64,000 nt of DNA, from the NCBI RefSeq assembly GCF_003634315.1, contig NZ_RBXL01000001.1, positions 4,320,501 to 4,384,500 of the forward strand, given 5' to 3'. The notes under the pieces are model-generated. The model did not search any database. It was not told the origin of the DNA and worked only from the letters and a program-made list of their open reading frames with translations. Positions 33,769 through 42,884 of the stretch are shown here, piece after piece. The translations under genes were made by a program, and so were the position numbers. This DNA is from Thiocapsa rosea (GTDB taxonomy: Bacteria; Pseudomonadota; Gammaproteobacteria; Chromatiales; Chromatiaceae). Numbering within the stretch: the first letter of the stretch is position 1; the number at the start of each line of letters is the position of its first letter.

Positions 33769-34776
33769 TTAGGGTGTTTCCGCGCCATCGCTCAGCGAGG
33801 CTGCCTCTCGGCGAACTTGACGGTAGGAGTAATGGCGCGAGACGAAGTAGAGGGCGCCCGTGAGGGTCACCGGCACCCAGTGGCCGACGAGGAAGAGGAT
33901 ACTGGCGGCGAGTGCGACCTCTTGGCTGATGCCGAAGGGTGTCAAGGCGAAGACGAAAGCGGCCTGCACCGGGCCGACGAATCCGGGCACGCTCGGCAGC
34001 GACACGGCCGCCGCGGTGACGCCGACCACCAGCATCGCCACGCCGGGTGATACGGACACGCCATAGCCCACGAGGCTCAGCCAGACCAGGGCTGATGCGA
34101 GATACCAGCGCATGAGCGACTGCGCCAGCAGCGCCGTGGCCGTCGACGGCGTGGCGAGCGCCGCGAGACCGCGCGTCAGCTCGGTGAGATAGGTCTGTCC
34201 CCGCTCGGCGAGGAGGGCGGGAAGGGACGGACTCAAACGTCTCCACAGGCCCAGCGAGGCATGCGGGAATCGCCCGAGCAGCACCAGCACCGTCATCAGC
34301 GCCAGGATCCCGGCGAGCGCGACGGCGAGACCGTAGCCCCAGCCGGGCGGGAGTTCGCCGACCAGGACCGCACCCGTGACGAAGACCAGCAGGATGCCCA
34401 CCAGATCGAGCGCCCGCTCGACCACCAGTGTCATCAGAACCCCGCTGCGCGAGCATCCCGATTCCTTTGCGAAGATGACGGTGCGGATCAACTCGCCGAT
34501 GCGCAGCGGCAGCACATTGTTCCCGGCAAAGCCGATCATCATAGAGGGCGCGACCTGCCGCGCCGAGAAGTGACCAAATGGCTTGAGGATCAGCGTCCAA
34601 CGTACCGCATTGGAAAAGAAAAAAATCGCCAGCAGGAGCAGGAATGGCGGGATGACCCAGAACTCGCCTTCGAGCAGCGTGCTGCGCAGCGTTACCAGAT
34701 CGACGCCACTCAGTGCATAGACGAGCAGCCCGATCGTAAAGAGGATCGGGAGCAGCAGTGCGAGGAGCCGCTTCAT
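33769..34776 (-). CDS. Flippase-like (lysylphosphatidylglycerol synthase TM-type, UPF0104) membrane protein
   Basis: 335 residues with about eight membrane helices. The family core is visible: NAVRWTLILKPFGHFSARQV, FAGNNVLPLRIGELIRTVI (the NxxLPxRxGE motif), and SLPSVPGFVGPVQAAFVFAL (PGxxGxxxAA motif). Members carry out or assist lipid or glycolipid translocation across the inner membrane, and this motif set is also that of the MprF flippase half. The ATG overlaps the stop of the upstream FAD oxidoreductase gene by four bases (ATGA), so the two are co-translated. It lies downstream of, and convergent with, the GT39 gene. Confidence 0.82.
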   Translation of the reverse strand: MKRLLALLLPILFTIGLLVYALSGVDLVTLRSTLLEGEFWVIPPFLLLLAIFFFSNAVRWTLILKPFGHFSARQVAPSMMIGFAGNNVLPLRIGELIRTVIFAKESGCSRSGVLMTLVVERALDLVGILLVFVTGAVLVGELPPGWGYGLAVALAGILALMTVLVLLGRFPHASLGLWRRLSPSLPALLAERGQTYLTELTRGLAALATPSTATALLAQSLMRWYLASALVWLSLVGYGVSVSPGVAMLVVGVTAAAVSLPSVPGFVGPVQAAFVFALTPFGISQEVALAASILFLVGHWVPVTLTGALYFVSRHYSYRQVRREAASLSDGAETP

Positions 34777-36104
34777 GCGCCGGGTCTTGCTTCGGGCATG
34801 ATGGCTTCGGGCATGGCGTCTGGCGCGGCGTTGGGCGTGGCGTCGGGATAAAGGCGACGCACGGTCGCCAGCGCCGACTCCAGATCCTCGTCGACCTCGA
34901 TGTGACGGAATTCGGCGTTGCGACCGACCGAATGGAGGTTCTCGTACCGACCGAGCACGGCCTCCGCGCGCGCCTTCACCGCCTCGAATCCACGGTCGTA
35001 GACCGGGTAGCCGAAGCCCTCGGGCAGGACCATCACGTCGTCCACCTCGGCCCGGTCGACCAAACCATAACGCTCCAATGCGCTGAGGACATCCTCGACG
35101 GGTCGATCGGTTTCGGCGGTCACCTCGGCGCAGAGCACCGTATTGTCGACCTGTGCCTCCGGGTCATGGAAGTTGCGAAACTCCGCCATTCGGTTGATCA
35201 CGACATCGCCGTCACCGAAATAGACCCACTGGTAGGGCATAACGCGTGGTTTTTTGACATGCAGATAGACCAGCTCGATCCCGCGATATCTGAGGTTGAA
35301 GTCCTCCCCGAGCATCCGCCCGAGCAGTGTAGCCGGCAGGGTGGTGAAGACGCGGTCGCACTCGAAGCGGTGTGCCTCGCCGTGCCGGCGGTACTGGATC
35401 GCCGTCACCCGATTCTCGGTGCGCTCGAGCCCCGTGACCTTGGATTCGAGCATGACCTCGCCGCGGATGTGCGCATGCATGGCGTCGGCAATCTGTCCGT
35501 AACCGCCGTCGGCCGGGTAGTGAAAGGTGCTGAAGAAGGTCTTGGAGCTGCGCCGGATCGTGTCGAGGAGTCCGGACGAGCGCAGTTTCTCTCGCCCCCA
35601 GGTCACCGAGATCTCGCTGGGCGGGACGCCGAACATCTTTTTCGTATAGGGCTCGAAAAAGAAATCGTAAAGCCCTCTCCCATAGCGATTCAGGGCCAGC
35701 GCCTCGAAGGAGTCCTCCGGGAGCTTCGGACGTGCGAGAAAGCCCATGATCAAGCTGGCCGCGGTCTTGGGATCGAACTTCAGGATCAGCTCGATCGGGT
35801 TGATCGGGTCCGCGATCACCTTGTCCTTCATCAGGATGCGGCTGTTGCGGCGATGCTCGCGCAGCGGCACCAGGGACTCGATCATCGCGACGAGCGCCTG
35901 ATCCTGCGTGTAGAGCCGATGGGGCGCGATATCGCAGGGCACGCCGTGCCAATCGAATGTCCGCGCCAGTCCACCGATCCGATCGGTAGATTCGAAGAGC
36001 GTGACCTGCTTGCCGATCCGCGAGAGCAACCAACCCAGACTCAGCCCGGAGATCCCGGCACCGAGGATGGCAATCCGTTCCTCACGACTTCCTTCTTTAA
36101 CCAT
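34773..36104 (-). CDS. FAD-dependent oxidoreductase, protoporphyrinogen-oxidase/amine-oxidase-like
   Basis: 443 residues. N-terminal Rossmann motif IAILGAGISGLSLGWLLSR (GxGxxG) with ESTDRIGGLARTF is the usual FAD-binding start. KMFGVPPSEISVTWGREK and SVGRNAEFRHIEVDED match the branch that includes UDP-galactopyranose-mutase-like and protoporphyrinogen-oxidase-like proteins in polysaccharide clusters. The C-terminal 30 residues are a low-complexity Met-Pro-Glu-Ala tail encoded by a short degenerate tandem repeat (GGCATGGCGTC type), so the natural end may be shorter. It is co-translated with the flippase-like gene. The substrate is probably a lipid or sugar-nucleotide, by context only. Confidence 0.8.
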   Translation of the reverse strand: MVKEGSREERIAILGAGISGLSLGWLLSRIGKQVTLFESTDRIGGLARTFDWHGVPCDIAPHRLYTQDQALVAMIESLVPLREHRRNSRILMKDKVIADPINPIELILKFDPKTAASLIMGFLARPKLPEDSFEALALNRYGRGLYDFFFEPYTKKMFGVPPSEISVTWGREKLRSSGLLDTIRRSSKTFFSTFHYPADGGYGQIADAMHAHIRGEVMLESKVTGLERTENRVTAIQYRRHGEAHRFECDRVFTTLPATLLGRMLGEDFNLRYRGIELVYLHVKKPRVMPYQWVYFGDGDVVINRMAEFRNFHDPEAQVDNTVLCAEVTAETDRPVEDVLSALERYGLVDRAEVDDVMVLPEGFGYPVYDRGFEAVKARAEAVLGRYENLHSVGRNAEFRHIEVDEDLESALATVRRLYPDATPNAAPDAMPEAIMPEARPGA

Positions 36105-36107
36105 AAT

Positions 36108-36962
36108 TTACCTAAGATTTTTCTTGTAGGACGGATAGACGGCGTTGCGCGCCTTTGAAAAGTTGGCGAACTCCATCGTGACACTCGCCAGCTCGACGCC
36201 CGAGAAATCGGCGTTTGTGACGTCGGCTCGGCGCAGGATAGCCCCTCCGAGCACGGCGTTGGTCAGATCGACGTCGGTCAGGTTGGCGTTGCGGAAATTG
36301 GTCTCCTGAGCCGAGACGCTGCGCAGCTTGGATCCGCGCAGGTCGGCGCCCTCGAAGTTGGCCAGGTTGATGACCGTGAAGCCGCCGGGCAGGGCGCTGG
36401 TCAGGTCGGCCGCGTGCATGCTGGCGCCTGCTAGATTGGCGTCGTTGAGGTGACAATCACGCAGATCCGCACCGCAGAGATTGGCCTCGCGCAGATTGGC
36501 GCGGATAAAGAGCGCCTTGGGTGCAACCACGTGACACAAATCGCTGCCCTGAAAATCGGTGCCGCGCATGTCTGCATGTCCGAGGTTGGCGCCTCGCAAG
36601 TTGGCCCTTCTGACATCCGCATGACGCAGATCGGCGCGCTCGAGCGTGGCCTGCGACAGGTTCGCGCCGTGCAGGGTCGCCGCACGCGAGGGTCGCTCCG
36701 CGCCCAGATGCGCCTGCGTGAGATCCGCGGAGCTGAGGTCGGCGTTGCTCAGATCGGTCGCGACCAGGACGGCATCGACCAGCCGCGCACCGCTCAGCAG
36801 CGCGCCGACCAGGTCGCTCGATTCCAGGTTTGCGCCGGTCAGATCGGCGTTGCGCAGGTCGGCCCCGTTCAGTTGCATGTCGCGCAGGTCCGCACCCGCG
36901 AGGGTGTGCGCGTCGATCCGCTCGAGGACCTGCCCAGTCTCGCGATGCTTGATCTCGACCAT
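36108..36962 (-). CDS. Pentapeptide-repeat protein
   Basis: 284 residues. About 25 to 30 consecutive A(D/N)LxX pentapeptides (ADLRDMQLNGADLRNADLTG and so on) from residue 21 to the C-terminus predict a right-handed quadrilateral beta helix. Function varies in this family (DNA mimicry of gyrase, scaffolding) and is unknown here. ATG 36962 is chosen because GGAGG is nine bases upstream; ATG 36971 touches GGAGG directly, and the open frame upstream to 37058 adds a Ser/Ala-rich prefix. No signal peptide, so cytoplasmic. The repeat run is interrupted near ATDLSNADLSSADLTQAHLG by an imperfect insert AERPSRAATLHG. Confidence 0.9.
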   Translation of the reverse strand: MVEIKHRETGQVLERIDAHTLAGADLRDMQLNGADLRNADLTGANLESSDLVGALLSGARLVDAVLVATDLSNADLSSADLTQAHLGAERPSRAATLHGANLSQATLERADLRHADVRRANLRGANLGHADMRGTDFQGSDLCHVVAPKALFIRANLREANLCGADLRDCHLNDANLAGASMHAADLTSALPGGFTVINLANFEGADLRGSKLRSVSAQETNFRNANLTDVDLTNAVLGGAILRRADVTNADFSGVELASVTMEFANFSKARNAVYPSYKKNLR

Positions 36963-37134
36963 CTCGTCCATCCTCCGCTGTTGTTGTGTTTTCGCTGACC
37001 GAATCGCCGCGGCCGCCCCGTTAAATCTAACAGAAGCCGCTGAATCGGAGGATGACATCGATCGTCTTCCGAGTGCTTTGGCTCATTGGCCCTGACCCTT
37101 GATGTCGTCAGCCCGAGAGTTCAGGTCGGACAGG

Positions 37135-37241
37135 CTCTCACGGAGACACGGAGGCACGGAGATACGGAGAAGACATCTCCGCGTGCCTCCTCCCCTTTTT
37201 CTTCGCTTCTCTTTTCTCCTTTCTCCGTGTCTCCGTGAGAG
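37135..37241. repeat. Short element with perfect 19-bp terminal inverted repeats, copy 2
   Basis: A 107-bp element with CTCTCACGGAGACACGGAG at 37135-37153 and its exact reverse complement at 37223-37241, the same ends as copy 1 at 20847. The interior is a pyrimidine-rich tract on the right (CCCCTTTTTCTTCGCTTCTC). Between the pentapeptide and metY genes I see no other feature. Confidence 0.85.
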
Positions 37242-37396
37242 ATCCTCCAAGCGGATCGTCGCGATGTTCCGGGTCCGCACCGATCGACAGCTTCGGACCT
37301 GATGGATACCATCGGCGGGCCTGACCCCGAATGCCCGTAGAAGGCGGCGCTCCTCACCGGGGCAGCCATCGCACGACACCACCATCAGGAGCGACC

Positions 37397-38674
37397 ATGA
37401 AGATCGAGACCCTTGCGATTCACGCCGGTTTTGCGCCCGACCCGACCACCAAGGCGGTGGCGACTCCCATCTATCAGACCACCAGCTACGCCTTCGACGA
37501 CACCCAGCACGGCGCCGATCTCTTCGACCTGAAGGTCGCCGGCAACATCTACACCCGCATCATGAATCCCACCAGCGACGTGCTTGAGCAGCGTGTCGCG
37601 GCGATGGAAGGCGGGGTCGGGGGTTTGGCGCTCGCCTCGGGTATGGCCGCAGTGACCGCGTCCATCTTCACCATCGCCCAGGCAGGGGACAACATCGTCG
37701 CGGTCTCGACCCTCTACGGCGGGAGCTACAACCTCTTCGCCCACACCTTGCCCCGGCTCGGGATCCAGGTGCGTTTCGCCGCACCCAACGACATCGAGGG
37801 CATGGATGCGCTGATCGACGACAAGACCAAGGCGGTCTTCTGCGAGTCCATCGGCAACCCCGCCGGCAACGTGGCGGACCTGCGCGCGATCTCGGACATG
37901 GCCCATGCCCGGGGCGTGCCCGTCATCGTCGACAACACGGTACCCAGCCCCTACCTGTGCCGTCCATTCGAGCACGGTTGCGACATCGTCGTCCACGCCG
38001 CAACGAAATACATGGGCGGACACGGGACCACGATCGGCGGGGTCCTGGTCGACTCGGGCAAATTCCCCTGGGCCGAGCACGCAAGCCGCTTCCCGATGCT
38101 CAACGAGCCGGACATCTCTTATCACGGCGTGGTCTACACCGAGACGCTCGGCGCGGCGGCCTACATCGCCCGTGCGCGCGTCGTGCCTCTGCGCAACATG
38201 GGGGCGGCCATCTCGCCCTTTAACAGCTTCCTGATCCTCCAAGGCATCGAGACACTGCATGTGCGCATGGACCGGCACTGCGAGAACGCGATCGCTGTGG
38301 CCGAGTACCTCAAGTCCAAACCCCAGGTCGAGTGGGTCCGCTATGCCGGACTCCCCGACAGCCCGGATTATCCATTGGTGCAGAAGTACATGGACGGCGC
38401 CAAGGCCAGCTCCATCCTGTCCTTCGGCATCAAGGGCGGACGCGAGGCCGGTGCCCGCTTTATCGATGCGCTCAAGCTCACGGTACGTCTGGTCAACATC
38501 GGCGATGCCAAGACGCTCGCCTGTCATCCGGCCACCACCACGCATCGCCAGTTGTCCCCCGAGGAACTGGCCCGCGCCGGCGTCTCCGAGGACCTGATTC
38601 GCCTGTCGATCGGCATCGAGCATATCGACGACATCATTGACGATTTGGAGCAGGCGCTGGCGGCGGCGGGTTAA
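37397..38674 (+). CDS. metY: O-acetylhomoserine sulfhydrylase (O-acetylhomoserine aminocarboxypropyltransferase)
   Basis: 425 residues; a PLP enzyme of the Cys/Met metabolism family that makes homocysteine from O-acetylhomoserine and sulfide, fitting an organism living with sulfide. ATG 37397 follows AGGAG. Diagnostic blocks: YQTTSYAFDDTQHGADLFDL, YTRIMNPT, LASGMAAVTASIFTIAQAGD, GGSYNLF, and the PLP lysine K204 in HAATKYMGGHGTTIGG. The long TSYAF...NIYTRIMNPT arrangement separates it from MetB and MetZ. The stop codon TAA (38672-38674) is the left end of repeat A4, so the last residues may have been changed by the insertion. Confidence 0.93.
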   Translation: MKIETLAIHAGFAPDPTTKAVATPIYQTTSYAFDDTQHGADLFDLKVAGNIYTRIMNPTSDVLEQRVAAMEGGVGGLALASGMAAVTASIFTIAQAGDNIVAVSTLYGGSYNLFAHTLPRLGIQVRFAAPNDIEGMDALIDDKTKAVFCESIGNPAGNVADLRAISDMAHARGVPVIVDNTVPSPYLCRPFEHGCDIVVHAATKYMGGHGTTIGGVLVDSGKFPWAEHASRFPMLNEPDISYHGVVYTETLGAAAYIARARVVPLRNMGAAISPFNSFLILQGIETLHVRMDRHCENAIAVAEYLKSKPQVEWVRYAGLPDSPDYPLVQKYMDGAKASSILSFGIKGGREAGARFIDALKLTVRLVNIGDAKTLACHPATTTHRQLSPEELARAGVSEDLIRLSIGIEHIDDIIDDLEQALAAAG

Positions 38675-38755
38675 ACCGCGCCCCGTGCGGTATGTGATGT
38701 TTTGGATTGGATCGGCCCCGGCAGACTTCACGACCGCTGGAGTCGGCGCGGTTTA
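38672..38755. repeat. TAAACCGCG element, subfamily A, copy A4
   Basis: 84 bp, TAAACCGCGCCCCGTGCGGT to GGCGCGGTTTA, with core GGCCCCGGCAGACTTCACGA. It supplies the stop codon of metY. Confidence 0.9.
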
Positions 38756-38778
38756 AGATGTTAAAAAATAGATCATCT

Positions 38779-38863
38779 TAAGCCGCGTCTGCTCCGATGT
38801 TGGTGGATACGATCAAGGCAGATGCAATCCGACCACCATCCAGATCACTCCGGACGCGGTTTA
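38779..38863. repeat. TAAACCGCG element, subfamily B, copy B3
   Basis: 85 bp, TAAGCCGCGTCTGCTCC to CTCCGGACGCGGTTTA. It ends three bases before the ATG of the transporter gene and is separated from A4 by 23 bases. Confidence 0.85.
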
Positions 38864-38866
38864 CTC

Positions 38867-39772
38867 ATGACGCGTATCACGACATGGTTTCCGCTCTGGG
38901 CCCTCTTGGGCGCGCTCTTCGCCTACCTCTTCCCGGAAGCGCTCGTCGGGCTAAAACCGGCAATCCTGCCCTTGCTCGGGCTGGTGATGTTCGGGATGGG
39001 CGTCACCCTGACCCTGAGTCAGTTTGCGGCTGTCCTGCGGCGTCCGGGCCTCGTCGGACTCGGGTTAGCGCTCCAGTTCGGCGTGATGCCCCTCGCGGCT
39101 TGGTCGATCGGCATGGCGATGGGACTCCCGCCCGAGCTGCTCGCGGGCCTGATCCTGGTGGGGACGGCCCCGGGCGGGACAGCCTCGAACGTCGTCTGCT
39201 ATCTCGCCAAGGGCGATGTCGCACTCTCCATCACGCTCACGACCGCCTCGACGCTCGCCGCTGTGATGCTGACGCCGGCCTTGACCTGGCTCTATCTCGG
39301 CGAGCGGGTCCCGGTTCCCGCCCTGGAGATGTTGATTTCCATCGCTCAGGTCGTCCTGGCACCCGTGGCCTTGGGCCTTCTCCTGAACCAGTGGCTCGGA
39401 GCCCGAATCGGACCCGTGAAGGCGGTCTTTCCGCTCATCTCGGTCGCAGCCATTGTCCTCATCATCGCCATCATCGTCGCACTGAATGCCGGCAACCTCG
39501 CGCATGTCGGCATTGCAGTGGTCATCGCTGTCGTCCTGCACAATGGGATCGGACTTGCCGCCGGCTATTGGTCGGCACGGCTGCTCGGTCGGGACGAAAC
39601 CACCGCTCGCACCCTCGCGATCGAGGTCGGCATGCAGAACTCCGGACTGGCCGTCGCCCTTGCGGTCAAGTTCTTCGGCCCGGCGGCGGCGCTGCCTGGT
39701 GCAGTCTTTTCGATCTGGCATAACCTTTCGGGGGCGGCGCTGGCGTCTTGGTGGGCGCGCCGAGCGACCTGA
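38867..39772 (+). CDS. Bile-acid:sodium symporter family transporter
   Basis: 301 residues with about nine hydrophobic segments. BASS-family landmarks are VMFGMGVTLTLSQF near 45, GTAPGGTASNVVCYLAKGDVAL near 103, and IEVGMQNSGLAVALAVKFFG near 262 (the EVGMQNSxLA motif). Bacterial members import organic anions (pyruvate, pantoate, taurocholate-like acids) with sodium; the substrate here is not determinable. ATG 38867 is the natural start but has no visible Shine-Dalgarno, because repeat B3 ends three bases before it; the open frame beginning at 38822 lies in the repeat. The N-terminal helix begins within the first 10 residues, as usual for the family. Confidence 0.87.
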   Translation: MTRITTWFPLWALLGALFAYLFPEALVGLKPAILPLLGLVMFGMGVTLTLSQFAAVLRRPGLVGLGLALQFGVMPLAAWSIGMAMGLPPELLAGLILVGTAPGGTASNVVCYLAKGDVALSITLTTASTLAAVMLTPALTWLYLGERVPVPALEMLISIAQVVLAPVALGLLLNQWLGARIGPVKAVFPLISVAAIVLIIAIIVALNAGNLAHVGIAVVIAVVLHNGIGLAAGYWSARLLGRDETTARTLAIEVGMQNSGLAVALAVKFFGPAAALPGAVFSIWHNLSGAALASWWARRAT

Positions 39773-39999
39773 AGCGGGTCAGCAAACGCCGAAGTGCGCA
39801 CCGCCACGGGAATCGGACTGACGTCCTGCGCCTCGAAATCCATCCCGAAGGGCAATCCCGGATTCGGCTTCGCCCTCGCGAACCGACCGATCTCGTCCCC
39901 ATCTAACCGGCATGAAAGAGTCCGGCGCGTTGCCGGGTCTCTCGAACGTGCGATCCGATGCCGAACGGCGCGGGCGCATCCCCCAACACCGGAGACGAC
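39773..39999. other. Intergenic region upstream of msrPQ
   Basis: 227 bases with no supportable gene. It should contain the msrP promoter; I see no clear operator or hairpin. Confidence 0.4.
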
Positions 40000-40959
<960 letters not shown>

Positions 40960-40960
40960 G

Positions 40961-41605
40961 ATGACTCGAATCGAGATGCGTGTGCGCTACGGCAAACCAT
41001 TGGTTTTCCTGCTCTGCCTGGTGCCGTTCGGTGTCTTGATCGCGCGGGGGGCGAGCGGGGCGCTCGGGCCGAATCCGGTCGAGGCGATCACCCATTTCAC
41101 GGGTGATTGGGCCTTGCGGCTGCTCTTGGTCACGCTCGCGGTGACCCCGTTGCGACGTCTGACCGGGCAAGCCTGGCTCGTACGCTTTCGCCGCATGCTG
41201 GGCCTCTTCGCATTCTTCTATGCGGTCCTGCACTTCGCAACCTATCTCTGGCTGGATCGGTCCTTCGACCTGGAGACCATCGCCGAGGATGTGCTCAAGC
41301 GGCCCTACATCACGGTCGGCTTCGCGGCCTTCGTCTTGCTAGTGCCCTTGGCGATCACCTCGACCCAAGGCTGGATCCGGCGTCTCGGGCGGCGTTGGAA
41401 GACTCTGCATCGGGCCGTCTACGCCATCGGCGTGCTCGGCGTGCTGCATTATCTTTGGCTGGTGAAGGCGGATCTCTTGGAGCCTGCGATCTACGGGGTC
41501 ATCCTCGCGGTCTTGCTCGGCATGCGCGTACCCTGGCGCGATCTCGCCACCCGGCTCCGTTCGGCATCGCGTCGATACCCCTGGATGGCGCCCGAGCGTC
41601 GGTGA
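40961..41605 (+). CDS. msrQ: Heme-containing membrane subunit MsrQ
   Basis: 214 residues with about six membrane helices. MsrQ passes electrons from the quinone pool (or flavin) to periplasmic MsrP. Candidate heme-ligand histidines sit in THFTGDWALRLLLVTLAVTP, FFYAVLHFATYLWL and LGVLHYLWLVKADL, as in the family. RRMLGLFAFFYAVLHF is the usual second-helix signature. It starts one base after the msrP stop, so it is the same operon. Confidence 0.94.
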   Translation: MTRIEMRVRYGKPLVFLLCLVPFGVLIARGASGALGPNPVEAITHFTGDWALRLLLVTLAVTPLRRLTGQAWLVRFRRMLGLFAFFYAVLHFATYLWLDRSFDLETIAEDVLKRPYITVGFAAFVLLVPLAITSTQGWIRRLGRRWKTLHRAVYAIGVLGVLHYLWLVKADLLEPAIYGVILAVLLGMRVPWRDLATRLRSASRRYPWMAPERR

Positions 41606-41682
41606 AATGTGACACGTCTGTCGTCGAAGGATCCGGGACGTTCTACAATAACAGGATCACTACGCTCAAGGAGTCGGCCGTC

Positions 41683-42855
41683 ATGTCGATGGATGCCCGT
41701 GCGGTTGTGCCGACGATCCTCGTTGTCGACGACACGGTCGAGAACCTGGCCGTTCTGACCGATCTCTTGAGTCCTGCTTATTGTGTCCGCGCGGTTCGCT
41801 CCGGCCGGCGAGCGCTGCAGGCGCTTGCCGAGCCGCGTCCCGATCTGATCCTGCTCGACGTCATGATGCCGGAGATGGATGGCTACGAGGTGATGAGCCG
41901 GTTGCATGCCGACCCGGCAACCGCGGACATTCCGGTGATCTTCGTCACGGCATTGGATGCGGCGATGGACGAGGAGCGCGGTCTCGCGCTCGGAGCGGTG
42001 GACTACATCACCAAGCCGATCAAGCCGGCGATCGTTCTTGCCAGAATCAAGACACAGCTGGAACTCAAGGCCGCTCGGGATCGTCTGCGCAACGAGAACC
42101 TGCTGCTCGAGGCCGAGGTGTCGCGTCGCATGCAGGAGAACATCCTGATCCAGGACGCGAGCATTCGCGCACTGGCGCATCTGGCGGAGATCCGGGATCC
42201 CGAGACCGGCAACCATCTGCGTCGCACCCAAGGCTATGTCGGGCTGCTTGCCGAAGCCTTGCGAACGCACCCGCGTTTCGCGCCTTTCCTGACCGCGCAG
42301 ACCATCGATCTTCTGGTCAAATCCGCACCTCTGCACGACATCGGCAAGGTCGGCGTGCCGGACTACATCCTGCTCAAGCCCGGCAAGCTCACGCCCGAGG
42401 AGTGGGAGATCATGAAGACACATAGCCGTCTGGGCCGCGAGGCGATCGAGCTGGCCGAGCGCGATGCCGAGTGCCCGCTTGCCTTCCTGGCGATCGCCAA
42501 GGATATCGCGCACTATCACCATGAGAAATGGGACGGCTCCGGGTATCCGGAGGGTCTCGAGGGCGACGCGATCCCGATCGCCGCCCGGTTGATGGCGCTG
42601 GCGGACGTCTTCGACGCGTTGATGTGCCAGCGTGTCTACAAGCTGGCCTGCCCGTTCAAAGAGACCGTGACCATCATCGAGCAAGGCCGCGGCACCCATT
42701 TCGATCCGGATGTGGTCGACGCCTTTATGCTGCGGCGCGAGGCATTCCAGAACATTGCCGTGCGCTTTGCCGACAGCGACTCGCGCCGCCTCGAGCAGGT
42801 CGAGCGGCTGCGCGAATCAATCGCGCCCGTGCCTGCCTGCCCGGGATCGGCCTGA
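41683..42855 (+). CDS. HD-GYP response regulator (probable cyclic-di-GMP phosphodiesterase)
   Basis: 390 residues. ATG 41683 follows AAGGAG; the frame is open far upstream through msrQ but is not used. The N-terminal receiver domain has phosphoacceptor Asp59 in [16 protein letters not shown] and Lys in YITKPIKP. A coiled linker leads to an HD-GYP domain: [20 protein letters not shown], catalytic His218-Asp219 in [23 protein letters not shown] (WDGSGYP at 283-289), and [17 protein letters not shown] proteins hydrolyse c-di-GMP. It lies 29 bases before a hybrid kinase gene, so it is the likely output of that kinase and of the one after it. Confidence 0.93.
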   Translation: MSMDARAVVPTILVVDDTVENLAVLTDLLSPAYCVRAVRSGRRALQALAEPRPDLILLDVMMPEMDGYEVMSRLHADPATADIPVIFVTALDAAMDEERGLALGAVDYITKPIKPAIVLARIKTQLELKAARDRLRNENLLLEAEVSRRMQENILIQDASIRALAHLAEIRDPETGNHLRRTQGYVGLLAEALRTHPRFAPFLTAQTIDLLVKSAPLHDIGKVGVPDYILLKPGKLTPEEWEIMKTHSRLGREAIELAERDAECPLAFLAIAKDIAHYHHEKWDGSGYPEGLEGDAIPIAARLMALADVFDALMCQRVYKLACPFKETVTIIEQGRGTHFDPDVVDAFMLRREAFQNIAVRFADSDSRRLEQVERLRESIAPVPACPGSA

Positions 42856-42884
42856 CCCACCCGTATCGTTCAAGGAGTGTGTCG

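Noticed and set aside
34758-36158. Plus-strand open frame over the FAD oxidoreductase gene
   Set aside because: Shadow of the minus-strand gene, which has an intact GxGxxG motif and conserved blocks.
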